Origin: JAMOBE01 sp039908285 | GTDB taxonomy: Bacteria > Pseudomonadota > Alphaproteobacteria > Rhodospirillales > Rhodospirillaceae | Reading direction: 5' to 3' | Length of the DNA stretch: 64,000 bases | NCBI GenBank assembly: GCA_039908285.1 | Contig: JAMOBE010000004.1 | Span: 21,796 to 85,795 of the forward strand | Part shown: positions 34,297-42,804 of the stretch, one piece after another | How the letters are laid out: every line of letters begins with the position of its first letter | How positions within the stretch are numbered: the first letter of the stretch is position 1 | Position numbers and translations under genes: made by a program | Notes under the pieces: model-generated | Told to the model about the DNA's origin: nothing | Seen by the model: only the letters and a program-made list of their open reading frames with translations | The model's database searches: none

Positions 34297-35409
34297 ATGA
34301 GCGACCCCATTCCCCTTCTGGAAACGCCCCTCGCCCCCCTGCACCGCGAGCTTGGGGCGCGCATGGTTCCCTTCGCCGGCTACCTGATGCCGGTGCAGTA
34401 CCCGGCCGGAATCATCGCCGAGCACGCCCACACCCGCTCAAAGGCCTCGCTGTTCGACGTCAGCCACATGGGCCAGGGCAGGCTGTCGGGGGATGACGTG
34501 CCCCATGCCCTGGAGACCCTGGTACCGGGCGACATCATGGGGCTGGCGCCGGGGGCCATCCGCTATACCCTTTTGATGAACGAACGCGGTGGGATCAGGG
34601 ATGACCTGATGGTGACCAATGCCGGCGATCACCTGTTCCTGGTGGTCAACGCCGCCCACCGGGGTGACGACTTCGCCCACCTGCGCGCGTCCATCGGCCG
34701 GCGCTGCCTGGTGGAGGAGCTGGGGGAGTGGGGGCTCCTCGCCCTGCAGGGGCCGGCGGCGGCGGCGGTGATGGCGCGTCTCGCCCCCGGCTCCGAGTCC
34801 ATGCGCTTCATGACCGCCCGCTCCCTGACGGTGGCCGGCATTCCCTGTTTCGTCACCCGCTCGGGCTATACCGGCGAGGACGGCTTCGAGCTGTCCGTGG
34901 CCGCCACCGAGGCCCTGGCGCTCGCCCGCGCCCTGCTGGCCGAGCCCGAGGTGCGGCCGGCGGGTCTCGGCGCCCGCGACTCGCTGCGACTCGAGGCCGG
35001 CCTGTGCCTCCATGGCGCCGACATCGACGACGCCACCACCCCCGTCGAGGCGGACCTGACCTGGGTCATCGGCCGCCGCCGCCGCGAGCACGGCGGCTTT
35101 CCCGGAGCCGACGTGGTCCAGCGCCAACTGGCCGCGGGCGTGGAGCGCCGCCGCATCGGCCTCATTCTTCACGACCGGGTGCCGGCCCGCGCCCATGCCG
35201 TCATCACCGCCGCGGACGGACGGCCCATCGGCACGGTGACCAGTGGCGGCTTCTCACCGACCCTTGGCCAACCCATCGCCATGGGGTATGTGGAGACGGC
35301 GCAGGCGGTGCCCGGCACTGCGGTCCGGGTGATGGTGCGCGACGTCGGGCGGGAGGCGGTGGTGACGGCGATGCCGTTCGTACCGCACAGGTATCATAAG
35401 GGATCATGA
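34297..35409 (+). CDS. gcvT: Glycine cleavage system T protein (aminomethyltransferase)
   Basis: Transfers the methylene group from the aminomethyl-lipoyl H protein to tetrahydrofolate, releasing ammonia. The 370-residue protein begins TPLAPLHRELGARMVPFAGY and shows the folate-domain pattern SLFDVSHMGQ and the conserved RSGYTGEDGFE. It is the first gene of the gcvT-gcvH-gcvPA-gcvPB operon; its stop overlaps the first ATG of gcvH. I looked for a glycine riboswitch in the 113-base upstream region and could not recognise one. Confidence 0.96.
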   Translation: MSDPIPLLETPLAPLHRELGARMVPFAGYLMPVQYPAGIIAEHAHTRSKASLFDVSHMGQGRLSGDDVPHALETLVPGDIMGLAPGAIRYTLLMNERGGIRDDLMVTNAGDHLFLVVNAAHRGDDFAHLRASIGRRCLVEELGEWGLLALQGPAAAAVMARLAPGSESMRFMTARSLTVAGIPCFVTRSGYTGEDGFELSVAATEALALARALLAEPEVRPAGLGARDSLRLEAGLCLHGADIDDATTPVEADLTWVIGRRRREHGGFPGADVVQRQLAAGVERRRIGLILHDRVPARAHAVITAADGRPIGTVTSGGFSPTLGQPIAMGYVETAQAVPGTAVRVMVRDVGREAVVTAMPFVPHRYHKGS

Positions 35410-35411
35410 TC

Positions 35412-35789
35412 ATGTCTGACCTGAGGTTCACCAGCGAGCACGAATGGATCCGGGTGGAGGGCGACACCGGCACCGTCGGCATCAGCGCCTATGCCCAGGG
35501 GCAGCTTGGCGACATGGTGTTCGTCGATCTGCCCAAGGTGGGCCTGCGGGTCGAGAAGGGGGCCGAGATGGCGGTTGCCGAGTCGGTCAAGGCGGCGAGC
35601 GAGGTCTATGCTCCCGCCGGCGGCGAGGTGATCGAGGTCAACGCGGCGCTGAACACCAATCCCGCCGCGGTCAACGAGGACCCCTACGGCCGCGGCTGGT
35701 TCCTCCGCCTGCGCCTTTCCGATCCGGGCGAGCTGGCGACGCTGATGGACCAGTCGACCTATGAGGCCTACGTCAAGGGGCTGGGCTGA
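35412..35789 (+). CDS. gcvH: Glycine cleavage system H protein
   Basis: Lipoyl carrier of the glycine cleavage complex. It begins MSDLRFTSEHEWIRVEGD and carries the lipoylated lysine in ESVKAASE (about residue 60); the length of 125 residues is normal. The second ATG (35412) is chosen because AAGGGA sits eight bases before it. The first ATG (35406) overlaps the gcvT stop but is too close to that site. gcvPA follows after five bases. Confidence 0.95.
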   Translation: MSDLRFTSEHEWIRVEGDTGTVGISAYAQGQLGDMVFVDLPKVGLRVEKGAEMAVAESVKAASEVYAPAGGEVIEVNAALNTNPAAVNEDPYGRGWFLRLRLSDPGELATLMDQSTYEAYVKGLG

Positions 35790-35794
35790 CCGCC

Positions 35795-37141
35795 ATGCGC
35801 TACCTTCCCCTGACGGCCGACGACCGCGCGGCGATGCTGGACGCCATCGGCGCGCCGTCGGTGGAGGCCCTGTTCGCCGACATTCCCGCCGCCGCCCGGC
35901 TGACGGCGCCCCTCGACCTGCCCCCCCACCAGGGTGAGATGGCGGTGGAGCGGCACCTGACCGCCCTCGCCATGAAGAACCTGAGCGCCGGCTGCGCACC
36001 GTGCTTCCTCGGCGCCGGGGCCTATCGCCATCACCTGCCGGCGGCCGTCGACCACCTGATCCAGCGCGGCGAGTTCCTCACCTCCTATACCCCCTATCAG
36101 CCGGAAATCAGCCAGGGCACCCTGCAATCCCTGTTCGAGTTCCAGACTCAGGTGGCACTGATCACCGGCATGGAGGTGGCCAATGCCTCCATGTACGACG
36201 GCGCCACCGCCTGCGCCGAGGCGGCGGCCATGGCCTGCCGCGTCACCCGGCGGCGGCGGGTGCTGCTGTCGGGCGGCCTGCACCCCCACTACCGGGCGGT
36301 GACCGCCACCTGGGTGCGCCACACCGGCGCCGAGGTGGAGGCGCTGGCTCCCGATCCCATCAATATCGAGGACCTGATCGGCCGCGTGGACGACGAGACC
36401 GCCTGCGTGGTGGTGCAGACTCCGGGATTCTTTGGCCACCTCGGCGACTGGTCGGCCCTGGCCGGCGTCTGCCACGCCGCCGGAGCCCTGCTGGTGGTGG
36501 CGGTGACCGAGCCGCTGTCCCTTGGCCTCCTCACGGCGCCCGGCGCCATGGGCGCCGACATCGTCGTCGGTGAGGGGCTGTCCCTCGCCGGACCGCTGAG
36601 CTTCGGCGGCCCCGGCGTCGGCCTGTTCGCGACCCGCGACCGCTTCGTCCGTCAGATGCCAGGGAGACTGGTGGGCCAGACCGTGGACGCCGACGGCCGG
36701 CGGGGCTGGGTCCTGACCCTCGCCACCCGCGAGCAGCACATCCGTCGCGAGAAGGCCACCTCCAACATCTGCACCAACGCCGGTCTGGTGGCGCTGGCGT
36801 TCTCCATCCACATGGCGCTGCTGGGCGAGGCGGGCTTCACCCGGCTGGCCGAGTTGAACCATACGGCGGCGGTGGCGCTGGCGGCGCGGCTGGCCCAGAT
36901 CCGGGGTGTGCGGGTGGTGCCCTCCACCTGGTTCAATGAATTCGCGGTGACCCTGCCGCGACCGGCGGCCGAGGTGGTCGATGCCCTGGCGGCGCGGGGG
37001 ATCCTGGGCGGGGTTCCGGTATCGCGATTCTATCCCGAATACCCCGAGCTTGAGCCGGTGCTGCTGATCGCCGTCACCGAGACTGTCTCGGCGGACGACA
37101 TGGACTCCCTGGTTCGGGCCCTGACGGAGGTGCTGGCATGA
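35795..37141 (+). CDS. gcvPA: Glycine dehydrogenase (decarboxylating) subunit 1
   Basis: N-terminal half of the P protein, encoded separately as in the two-subunit type. The 448-residue protein shows YTPYQPEISQGTLQSLFEFQ and the EKATSNICTNAGLVALAFSI segment typical of GcvPA. It lacks the PLP lysine, which is in the second subunit. Its stop overlaps the ATG of gcvPB by four bases, consistent with equal amounts of the two subunits. Confidence 0.96.
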   Translation: MRYLPLTADDRAAMLDAIGAPSVEALFADIPAAARLTAPLDLPPHQGEMAVERHLTALAMKNLSAGCAPCFLGAGAYRHHLPAAVDHLIQRGEFLTSYTPYQPEISQGTLQSLFEFQTQVALITGMEVANASMYDGATACAEAAAMACRVTRRRRVLLSGGLHPHYRAVTATWVRHTGAEVEALAPDPINIEDLIGRVDDETACVVVQTPGFFGHLGDWSALAGVCHAAGALLVVAVTEPLSLGLLTAPGAMGADIVVGEGLSLAGPLSFGGPGVGLFATRDRFVRQMPGRLVGQTVDADGRRGWVLTLATREQHIRREKATSNICTNAGLVALAFSIHMALLGEAGFTRLAELNHTAAVALAARLAQIRGVRVVPSTWFNEFAVTLPRPAAEVVDALAARGILGGVPVSRFYPEYPELEPVLLIAVTETVSADDMDSLVRALTEVLA

Positions 37142-38622
37142 CCACGACCGGCAACCGCGCCCTGATGCTGGAGGAGCCGCTCTTGTTCGAGCAGGACGCG
37201 CCGGGACGCTCCGGCGTCGACCTGCCCGAGCCCGAGGACCCGGTGGCCGACCGCCTGGGCGGCCTGCGCCGTAAGGGGCGGATCGGCCTGCCGGGTCTCT
37301 CTGAGCCGCAGGTGGTGCGCCACTACACCCGCCTGTCGCAGAAGAACTATGGCATCGACTCAGGGATCTATCCCCTGGGCTCGTGCACCATGAAGCACAA
37401 TCCCCGGCTCAACGAGAAGATGGCCCGCCTGCCGGGGTTCGCCGACATCCATCCCTTCCAGCCCGCCGCCACCGTTCAGGGGGCGCTGGCGGTGATGGAT
37501 GAGTTGGCGAACTGGCTCAAGGCGCTGACCGGCATGCCCGCCGTCGCCCTGTCGCCGGCGGCGGGGGCCCATGGCGAACTGTGCGGCCTGATGGCCATCC
37601 GGGCGGCGCTGGAGCACCGGGGCGACGCCCGCCGCACCGTCCTGGTCCCTGAGTCGGCCCATGGCACCAACCCGGCCACGGCGGCCCTGTGCGGCTATGC
37701 CGTCCAGTCCATTCCAGCGAACGGCGATGGTGGACGGGTGAGCGTCGCGGCGCTGAGGGAGCGGCTCGGCGGCGACGTGGCGGCGGTGATGCTGACCAAC
37801 CCCAACACCTGCGGCCTTTTCGAGTCGGACATCGTCGAGATCGCCCAGGCGGTGCACGAGGCCGGGGCGTTCTTCTACCTCGACGGCGCCAACTTCAATG
37901 CCCTGGTGGGCCGGGTGCGGGTGGCCGACCTCGGGGTCGATGCCATGCACATCAACCTGCACAAGACCTTCTCGACCCCCCACGGCGGCGGCGGGCCGGG
38001 GGCCGGGCCGGTGGTTTTCAGCGATACGCTGGCCCCGTTCGCTCCCCTGCCGTTCCTGGTCCACGGCCCGGAGGGACTGAGGCTGGCCGAGACCGGCCCC
38101 GCCGGCGCGATGCCGTTCGGCCGGCTCAAGGGCTTTCACGGCCAGTTCGGGGTGTTCGTGCGGGCGCTCGCCTACATGCTGAGCATGGGCGGCGATGGGC
38201 TGCTGCAGGCCTCGTCGGACGCGGTGTTGAATGCCAACTACCTGCTGGCGCGGCTGAAGGACGACCTCACGCCCGCCTTTCCCGGTCCCTGCATGCACGA
38301 GGTGCTGTTCGACGACCGGTTCCTGAAGGACACGGGCGTGACCACCCTGGATCTGGCCAAGGCCATGATCGACGAGGGCCTTCACCCGATGACGATGTAT
38401 TTCCCGCTGGTGGTCCACGGCGCCCTGCTGATGGAACCCACCGAGACCGAGAGCCTGGCGTCTCTCGATCAGTTCGTCGCGACGGTCAAGGCCCTGGCGG
38501 CGCGGGCGCGGGCGGGAGAGGCCGCGTCCTTCCACGAGTCGCCGACCTTGAGCCCGCGCCGGCGTCTGGATGAGACGGCGGCGGCGCGCACCCCGGTCCT
38601 GCGCTGGCGGGAGACGGGATGA
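37138..38622 (+). CDS. gcvPB: Glycine dehydrogenase (decarboxylating) subunit 2
   Basis: C-terminal half of the P protein, containing the PLP-binding lysine at about residue 276 (HINLHKTFSTPHGGGGPGAG). The 494-residue protein also shows YPLGSCTMKHNPRLNEKMA and the SAHGTNPATA segment. With GcvPA it decarboxylates glycine and passes the aminomethyl group to GcvH. A G-run/C-run palindrome (38638-38660) follows the stop and may end transcription, though no T-run is present. Confidence 0.96.
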   Translation: MTTTGNRALMLEEPLLFEQDAPGRSGVDLPEPEDPVADRLGGLRRKGRIGLPGLSEPQVVRHYTRLSQKNYGIDSGIYPLGSCTMKHNPRLNEKMARLPGFADIHPFQPAATVQGALAVMDELANWLKALTGMPAVALSPAAGAHGELCGLMAIRAALEHRGDARRTVLVPESAHGTNPATAALCGYAVQSIPANGDGGRVSVAALRERLGGDVAAVMLTNPNTCGLFESDIVEIAQAVHEAGAFFYLDGANFNALVGRVRVADLGVDAMHINLHKTFSTPHGGGGPGAGPVVFSDTLAPFAPLPFLVHGPEGLRLAETGPAGAMPFGRLKGFHGQFGVFVRALAYMLSMGGDGLLQASSDAVLNANYLLARLKDDLTPAFPGPCMHEVLFDDRFLKDTGVTTLDLAKAMIDEGLHPMTMYFPLVVHGALLMEPTETESLASLDQFVATVKALAARARAGEAASFHESPTLSPRRRLDETAAARTPVLRWRETG

Positions 38623-38679
38623 AAGACGAAGCATCGCGGGGGGGGGGGCGACACCCCCCCAGCAACCCTCTCCAATCGC

Positions 38680-38757
38680 TTAGTCGTCTAATAAAATATA
38701 CGCAAACATGGCTACAAAGAATACGCCCGTTATGATCAGAAACGCTAATACTTCCAT
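38680..38757 (-). CDS. 25-residue single-span membrane peptide
   Basis: A very short ORF with a good ribosome binding site (AAAGGA seven bases before the ATG). The product, MEVLAFLIITGVFFVAMFAY then ILLDD, is almost entirely one hydrophobic helix with a short acidic end. The size and topology are those of small subunits such as CydX, KdpF or CcoQ-like peptides, but the partner is not in the neighbourhood. Base composition is AT-rich against its GC-rich surroundings. Confidence 0.5.
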   Translation of the reverse strand: MEVLAFLIITGVFFVAMFAYILLDD

Positions 38758-39034
38758 ATGTCTATCCTTTCTTTACTAGAGCCATCGTGACGGCCCGCCG
38801 CCACGAACTTCAAGTATCCTACACCATTACCGCGATAATGTCAATATTTTCCCTCGAGTGGAATGACTGACCCAAGGAAGAATTGGGCTGCCGCCCAAAC
38901 CTACCTGGGGCCTGGAGGCCCCAGACCCCCATTAAATTCATGGGTTTCCAAAGGCCTCAGGCCTTTGGCGGGTGCGGGCAGAGCCCGCTTCTTTCTGGTG
39001 TGTCAAGCTTTTCGCTCGCCGGCATAACACGTGC
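38758..39034. repeat. Cluster of GC palindromes in a gene-free interval
   Basis: No gene is visible. Four perfect or near-perfect palindromes follow one another: TTGGGC-TGCC-GCCCAA (38883-38898), CTGGGGCCT-GG-AGGCCCCAG (38905-38924), CCAAAGGCCT-C-AGGCCTTTGG (about 38948-38968) and GCGGG-CAGA-GCCCGC. The second belongs to the GGGCCT-AGGCCC family also seen at 45417, 45495 and 59616. Confidence 0.7.
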
Positions 39035-39071
39035 AAAAAAACCGAGGGCGTCATGCGTAAACATGACGCCC
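39035..39071 (-). terminator. Intrinsic terminator of porin 1
   Basis: On the minus strand: a 10-bp stem GGGCGTCATG / CATGACGCCC with a six-base loop, then TCGG and a run of seven T. It lies 24 bases after the porin stop. Confidence 0.9.
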
Positions 39072-39095
39072 CCTTGCAGTCTTCTCTTTCATATT

Positions 39096-40241
39096 TCAGA
39101 ACGTCAGCTCAAGCCCGCTGATCAGACCATAGCCATTGGTGTTGTTGGCCGCCGCCGAGTCCTGCCCCTTGAACTCCGCCCGATACGCCGTCGCCTTCAG
39201 GTCGACACCCGGACCCATCGTGTACTTGCCCGACAGCATATAGGTGTCGAACTTCTCCTGACCCGGCCGTGTCCGATCGGCGCGAGCGGTCTCCTCGAAG
39301 TACAGCCCGCTGATCGCCCAGACATCCGTGGAGTACGAGGCTCCGGCATTCCAGGAATGGCCCTGGAACGACGACGCGGATGAGTGCAGAGCTCCCCTGT
39401 CGTCATAGCGAAGATAGGCCCCACCTACCGCAAAGCCCTTGGCGCCGACCTTGAGACCGCCATTGAAGACCCGCGCGCTGTTGATCGGGGATCCCAGGCC
39501 GTTGTTGCCCTTGCCGCCGCCGGTGCCCAGATCCGCACCAACGGTTACCCCGTTGAACTCCCCGGCATAGACCACCGAGGCGTCCCAGACATTGTAGAGG
39601 TTGGTGGGGTTGCCGCCGGCCGGTACATTGGCCTTGTTGACCGCACCGACGGTGCCGGTGGAGGGCGCGAAGGTGGCTGCCATCGAGAAGCCACCGAACT
39701 GCGGCGTCACGTAGCCGACCGACATGGCCGGATTGTTGATCAGGACCTTCATGCTGGTGCCGTTGACGACATTGCCGGCAAAGACACCGGAGTTGGCCGC
39801 ATAATTGGCGGGGGCCTGAATCCAGATGTCCACGTCGTCATAACCGATGCCGACGTCCGGTGCCTCGTTGTGCAGCGAGTCGTTGGTCGATTCGCGGGCC
39901 CCGAGATAAAGGGTCCCAACGCCGCCGGCCACCGACGCATACTGCTTGTCGACCGAAATGGCGGTGTTGTTGCCATGGGTCTTGACGTTGATCTGGGCAT
40001 GGACCACCAGACCGTTGTCGAGCTTGGTCTCGGCCGCGAAGTCGACTTCCGTATCGGCATTGATGCCAAAGGTGTTGATGTCAAGCGGCGTGGCTCCCGC
40101 CATCTTTTTCTGGTGGATCACGCCGAACCATTCCTGCATCACGCCGGCGACGCCAACCTTCAATGGCTCGGCCGCTTGAACCGTGCCCGCCACGGCCAGA
40201 GCCGCAACCAGCGCCGAACTCCCATAAAGAAACTGCTTCAT
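39096..40241 (-). CDS. Outer-membrane porin, paralogue 1
   Basis: A 381-residue porin. The signal peptide (MKQFLYGSSALVAALAVAGT, then VQA) is cleaved before AEPLKVGVAG. The mature protein has the alternating pattern of a beta-barrel and ends in Phe (ELTF), the outer-membrane assembly signal. It shares with the downstream-numbered paralogue (40458-41621) the blocks AEPLKV-V-G-MQEWF, NADTEVDF, LDNGL and HNEAPDVGIGY-DVDI. The second of two close ATGs is taken as start because GAGG is eight bases before it. Substrate selectivity is unknown. Confidence 0.9.
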   Translation of the reverse strand: MKQFLYGSSALVAALAVAGTVQAAEPLKVGVAGVMQEWFGVIHQKKMAGATPLDINTFGINADTEVDFAAETKLDNGLVVHAQINVKTHGNNTAISVDKQYASVAGGVGTLYLGARESTNDSLHNEAPDVGIGYDDVDIWIQAPANYAANSGVFAGNVVNGTSMKVLINNPAMSVGYVTPQFGGFSMAATFAPSTGTVGAVNKANVPAGGNPTNLYNVWDASVVYAGEFNGVTVGADLGTGGGKGNNGLGSPINSARVFNGGLKVGAKGFAVGGAYLRYDDRGALHSSASSFQGHSWNAGASYSTDVWAISGLYFEETARADRTRPGQEKFDTYMLSGKYTMGPGVDLKATAYRAEFKGQDSAAANNTNGYGLISGLELTF

Positions 40242-40397
40242 CGCCATTCCCTCGCATTCTTAAGCCCGTGCACCGCCATCTCCCGCACTTGGTTATTGAT
40301 AAGGCAGTTTCATGACGATGGTCAATTTCACAGCAGGAGGCGCGGCAACTTTGCCTATCCCTGTTGCAAATCTGCATCACCCGCGGATGCTGCGTGC

Positions 40398-40431
40398 AAA
40401 AAAAGTGGGGCGACCACAAGGGCCGCCCCAC
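40398..40431 (-). terminator. Intrinsic terminator of porin 2
   Basis: On the minus strand: 8-bp stem GTGGGGCG / CGCCCCAC with an 11-base loop, followed by seven T. It separates the two porin genes into independent transcripts. Confidence 0.9.
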
Positions 40432-40457
40432 CGATAGACCGACTTTGACGCCGAGAC

Positions 40458-41621
40458 TTAGAAGGTCAGATCGAGACCCGTCACGAGGCCATAGCCCTTG
40501 TTGTTGTTGAGCGGGTCGCCCGCATACTCGTTGCTCTTGTACTTGCCATAGAAGCCGCTGCCCTTGAGGGCGACGCCGGCGCCGAGATCGTACTTGCCGG
40601 ACAGCAGGTAGGTCTCGAACTTGTCGCTGCCGCGGATCAGCGGGTTGCCCTGGTGGTTTTCACGATAGTACAGCAGGCTGACGGCGGCCTGGCCGAAGGC
40701 ATAGGACGCACCGACGTTCCAGGTGGAACCGTCGGCGGCGTAGGTCGCCGCGTTGCCGTTCCGCTTGGCGGGCTCCATGACGCGCATGTAGGCGCCACCG
40801 ATGGTGAAGCCACCGGCGCCGATCTTCAGACCGCCTTCGTAAGCCTGCAGAGAGGTCACGGCGTTGGTCTGGGAACCATTCATACGATACATGCCGGCGT
40901 CGGCACCGATCTTGACGCCACCCAGGTCCGCCGAATAGGCCAGCGACAGGTCCCACGCGTTGTGGCCGTTGCTCACCTGGTCCACCGCACCGACGCTGGT
41001 GCTGCTGGAGGAGTAGGTGCCGGCGACGGTGAAACCGGCGAACTGCGGCGACACGTAGCCAACCGACGGAGCATCGTTCATCAGCCGCTCGAAGCTGGTG
41101 CCGTCCAGGTTGTTCTGGTCGGACGAAGCCTTCGCGCCGGTCGCGGTGCCGCCGCCGAAGCTCAGCATGCCACCACCGGTCGGGTGACGCAGATAGATGT
41201 CCACGTCGCCATAGCCGATGCCGACGTCCGGAGCCTCGTTGTGAAGCTGCAGGTTGGTGGACTGGCGAACACCGGCATAGACGGTGCCGAAGCCGCCGGC
41301 AACCGACGCCCACTGCTCGTCAACGGCGATGTTGTTGCCGTTGTCGTTGGTGTCGACCTCGATGACCGCGGAGACGGTCAGGCCGTTGTCCAGCTTGGTC
41401 GACGCCTTGAAATCGACTTCAGTATCGGCGTTGATGGCGATCGGATTGATGTCGCGCGCCCCCACGGCCGTGTTCGGGCCGGCCTTCTTGTTCTTCACGA
41501 CGGCGAACCACTCCTGCATGGAGCCGCTGACGCTGACCTTCAAGGGCTCGGCCGCGTGAACGGGTCCGACCACCAGGGTGGCGGCGACCAGCGCGGTCGT
41601 GCCGTACAAAATCTTCTTCAT
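40458..41621 (-). CDS. Outer-membrane porin, paralogue 2
   Basis: A 387-residue porin with signal peptide (MKKILYGTTALVAATLVVGP, then VHA) cleaved before AEPLKVSVSG, and a C-terminal Phe (DLTF). It is clearly paralogous to the neighbouring porin over the whole length; loops differ most in the middle (the region around HPTGGGMLSFGGGTATGAKA is unique). AAGGAGCG lies just before the ATG, a strong site fitting a highly expressed porin. Its own terminator follows. Confidence 0.92.
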   Translation of the reverse strand: MKKILYGTTALVAATLVVGPVHAAEPLKVSVSGSMQEWFAVVKNKKAGPNTAVGARDINPIAINADTEVDFKASTKLDNGLTVSAVIEVDTNDNGNNIAVDEQWASVAGGFGTVYAGVRQSTNLQLHNEAPDVGIGYGDVDIYLRHPTGGGMLSFGGGTATGAKASSDQNNLDGTSFERLMNDAPSVGYVSPQFAGFTVAGTYSSSSTSVGAVDQVSNGHNAWDLSLAYSADLGGVKIGADAGMYRMNGSQTNAVTSLQAYEGGLKIGAGGFTIGGAYMRVMEPAKRNGNAATYAADGSTWNVGASYAFGQAAVSLLYYRENHQGNPLIRGSDKFETYLLSGKYDLGAGVALKGSGFYGKYKSNEYAGDPLNNNKGYGLVTGLDLTF

Positions 41622-41859
41622 GTTCGCTCCTTATGACTTCCCCTTGGGGCGAACGGGAACCGCCGCACCCGGTTGCGTAATCTTTGCAAAGGCCATCATC
41701 CATGCCGGGAAAACCAAATCAAGCGAAAGAGGCACTGCGTTGTGATTTTGGGGACCCACTGTGGCAACAGCGCAACACATCAACGCCGGAAGATGACAAA
41801 ATGCTCTCTGTCGAATGCCCTCCCCCCTCAAGGGGAGAGAGGGGGGGTGAGGGGGGTGC

Positions 41860-42043
41860 ATCCGTTTCCCGCAGAAAAAAGCCCTCCCCCTCGATGGGGG
41901 AGGGTTGGGTAGGGGTGGCGGTGCCGCAAGTAGGTGCAGCAGGATGAGCCAAGGAATTCAGCTTTTGTGAGAATATACTGCTGTCTGTGCTCGCCTCACT
42001 GCCACCCCCACCCAAACCCTCCCCCATCGAGGGGGAGGGCTTT
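41860..42043. repeat. MITE-like palindromic element, copy B
   Basis: Reverse-orientation copy of the element at 4967-5149. The ends, the GGTTGGGT-GGGGTGGC arms and the outer ATCCGTTTCCCGCA block match, while about 60 inner bases have diverged. It lies in the gene-free interval 41622-42220, which also holds a second G/C palindrome at about 41819-41845, the porin promoter region on the minus strand and the promoter region of the DUF3576 gene on the plus strand. Confidence 0.85.
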
Positions 42044-42220
42044 CGACCGAGGGGACATCATGAGTTGCGGCTCACTCTTTGCACCCGTTTACCCCCGGCA
42101 CACATCGTTGTTAACACGGCGCCGTTTATGCGCTAAGGCTAAGGCTGTCGGCTGGCCGCGACCGGAGTCGCGAACTGGGCGCTGTCGTTTCGGCGTCACC
42201 ATGGTGGATGGGATACGGCG

Positions 42221-42784
42221 ATGAAAGGCTTTACCTGGCGTTGGCGGGCTGTGGCGCGTGGGGTGGCGGCGGCGGCGCTGCTGGGACTCGGGGCGTGCGA
42301 GTATGCCAAGGCGGTCTACCCTGAGCGGGACAGCAAGCGCGACTCGTCACCGACCTACCGCGCGCCTGGCGAGGAGCCGAAGCGGGAGACCATCTTCGGC
42401 GAGGGCGGCATCGGTGGCCTGTTCGGAACCGGCAAGGTCAAGCCGGGCGAGGGCGGCGGCGGCATCGGCGTCAACAGCCTGCTGTGGCGGGCGGCGCTCG
42501 ACACCATCGCCTTCATGCCCCTCAGTTCCGCCGATCCCTTCGGCGGCGTGATCATCACCGACTGGTACGCGCCGGCGGACAGTCCCAACGAACGTTTCAA
42601 GGTCAATATCTATATCCTGTCGAAGACTCTGCGCGCCGACGCCCTGCGCGTCTCGGCCTTCCGCCAGATTCGCTCCGGCACCGGGGCCGAGTGGGCCGAG
42701 GCCCCCGTCGACGTCGCCACCGACCTCGAGAACGCCATTCTGACCAGGGCGCGCCAGTTGCGCATGGCCACCTCGGAAATGTAG
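42221..42784 (+). CDS. DUF3576 family lipoprotein
   Basis: A 187-residue predicted outer-membrane lipoprotein: a basic N-terminus, hydrophobic helix and lipobox LGLGAC (Cys about residue 24). The mature part begins with a low-complexity linker, then the conserved DUF3576 domain (SLLWRAALDTIAFMPLSSAD, PFGGVIITDWYAP). Function is unknown. In alphaproteobacteria it regularly precedes leuS and lptE, as here, which hints at an envelope role. Confidence 0.88.
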   Translation: MKGFTWRWRAVARGVAAAALLGLGACEYAKAVYPERDSKRDSSPTYRAPGEEPKRETIFGEGGIGGLFGTGKVKPGEGGGGIGVNSLLWRAALDTIAFMPLSSADPFGGVIITDWYAPADSPNERFKVNIYILSKTLRADALRVSAFRQIRSGTGAEWAEAPVDVATDLENAILTRARQLRMATSEM

Positions 42785-42804
42785 ATCCAACGGAATGAGA
42801 CTCC

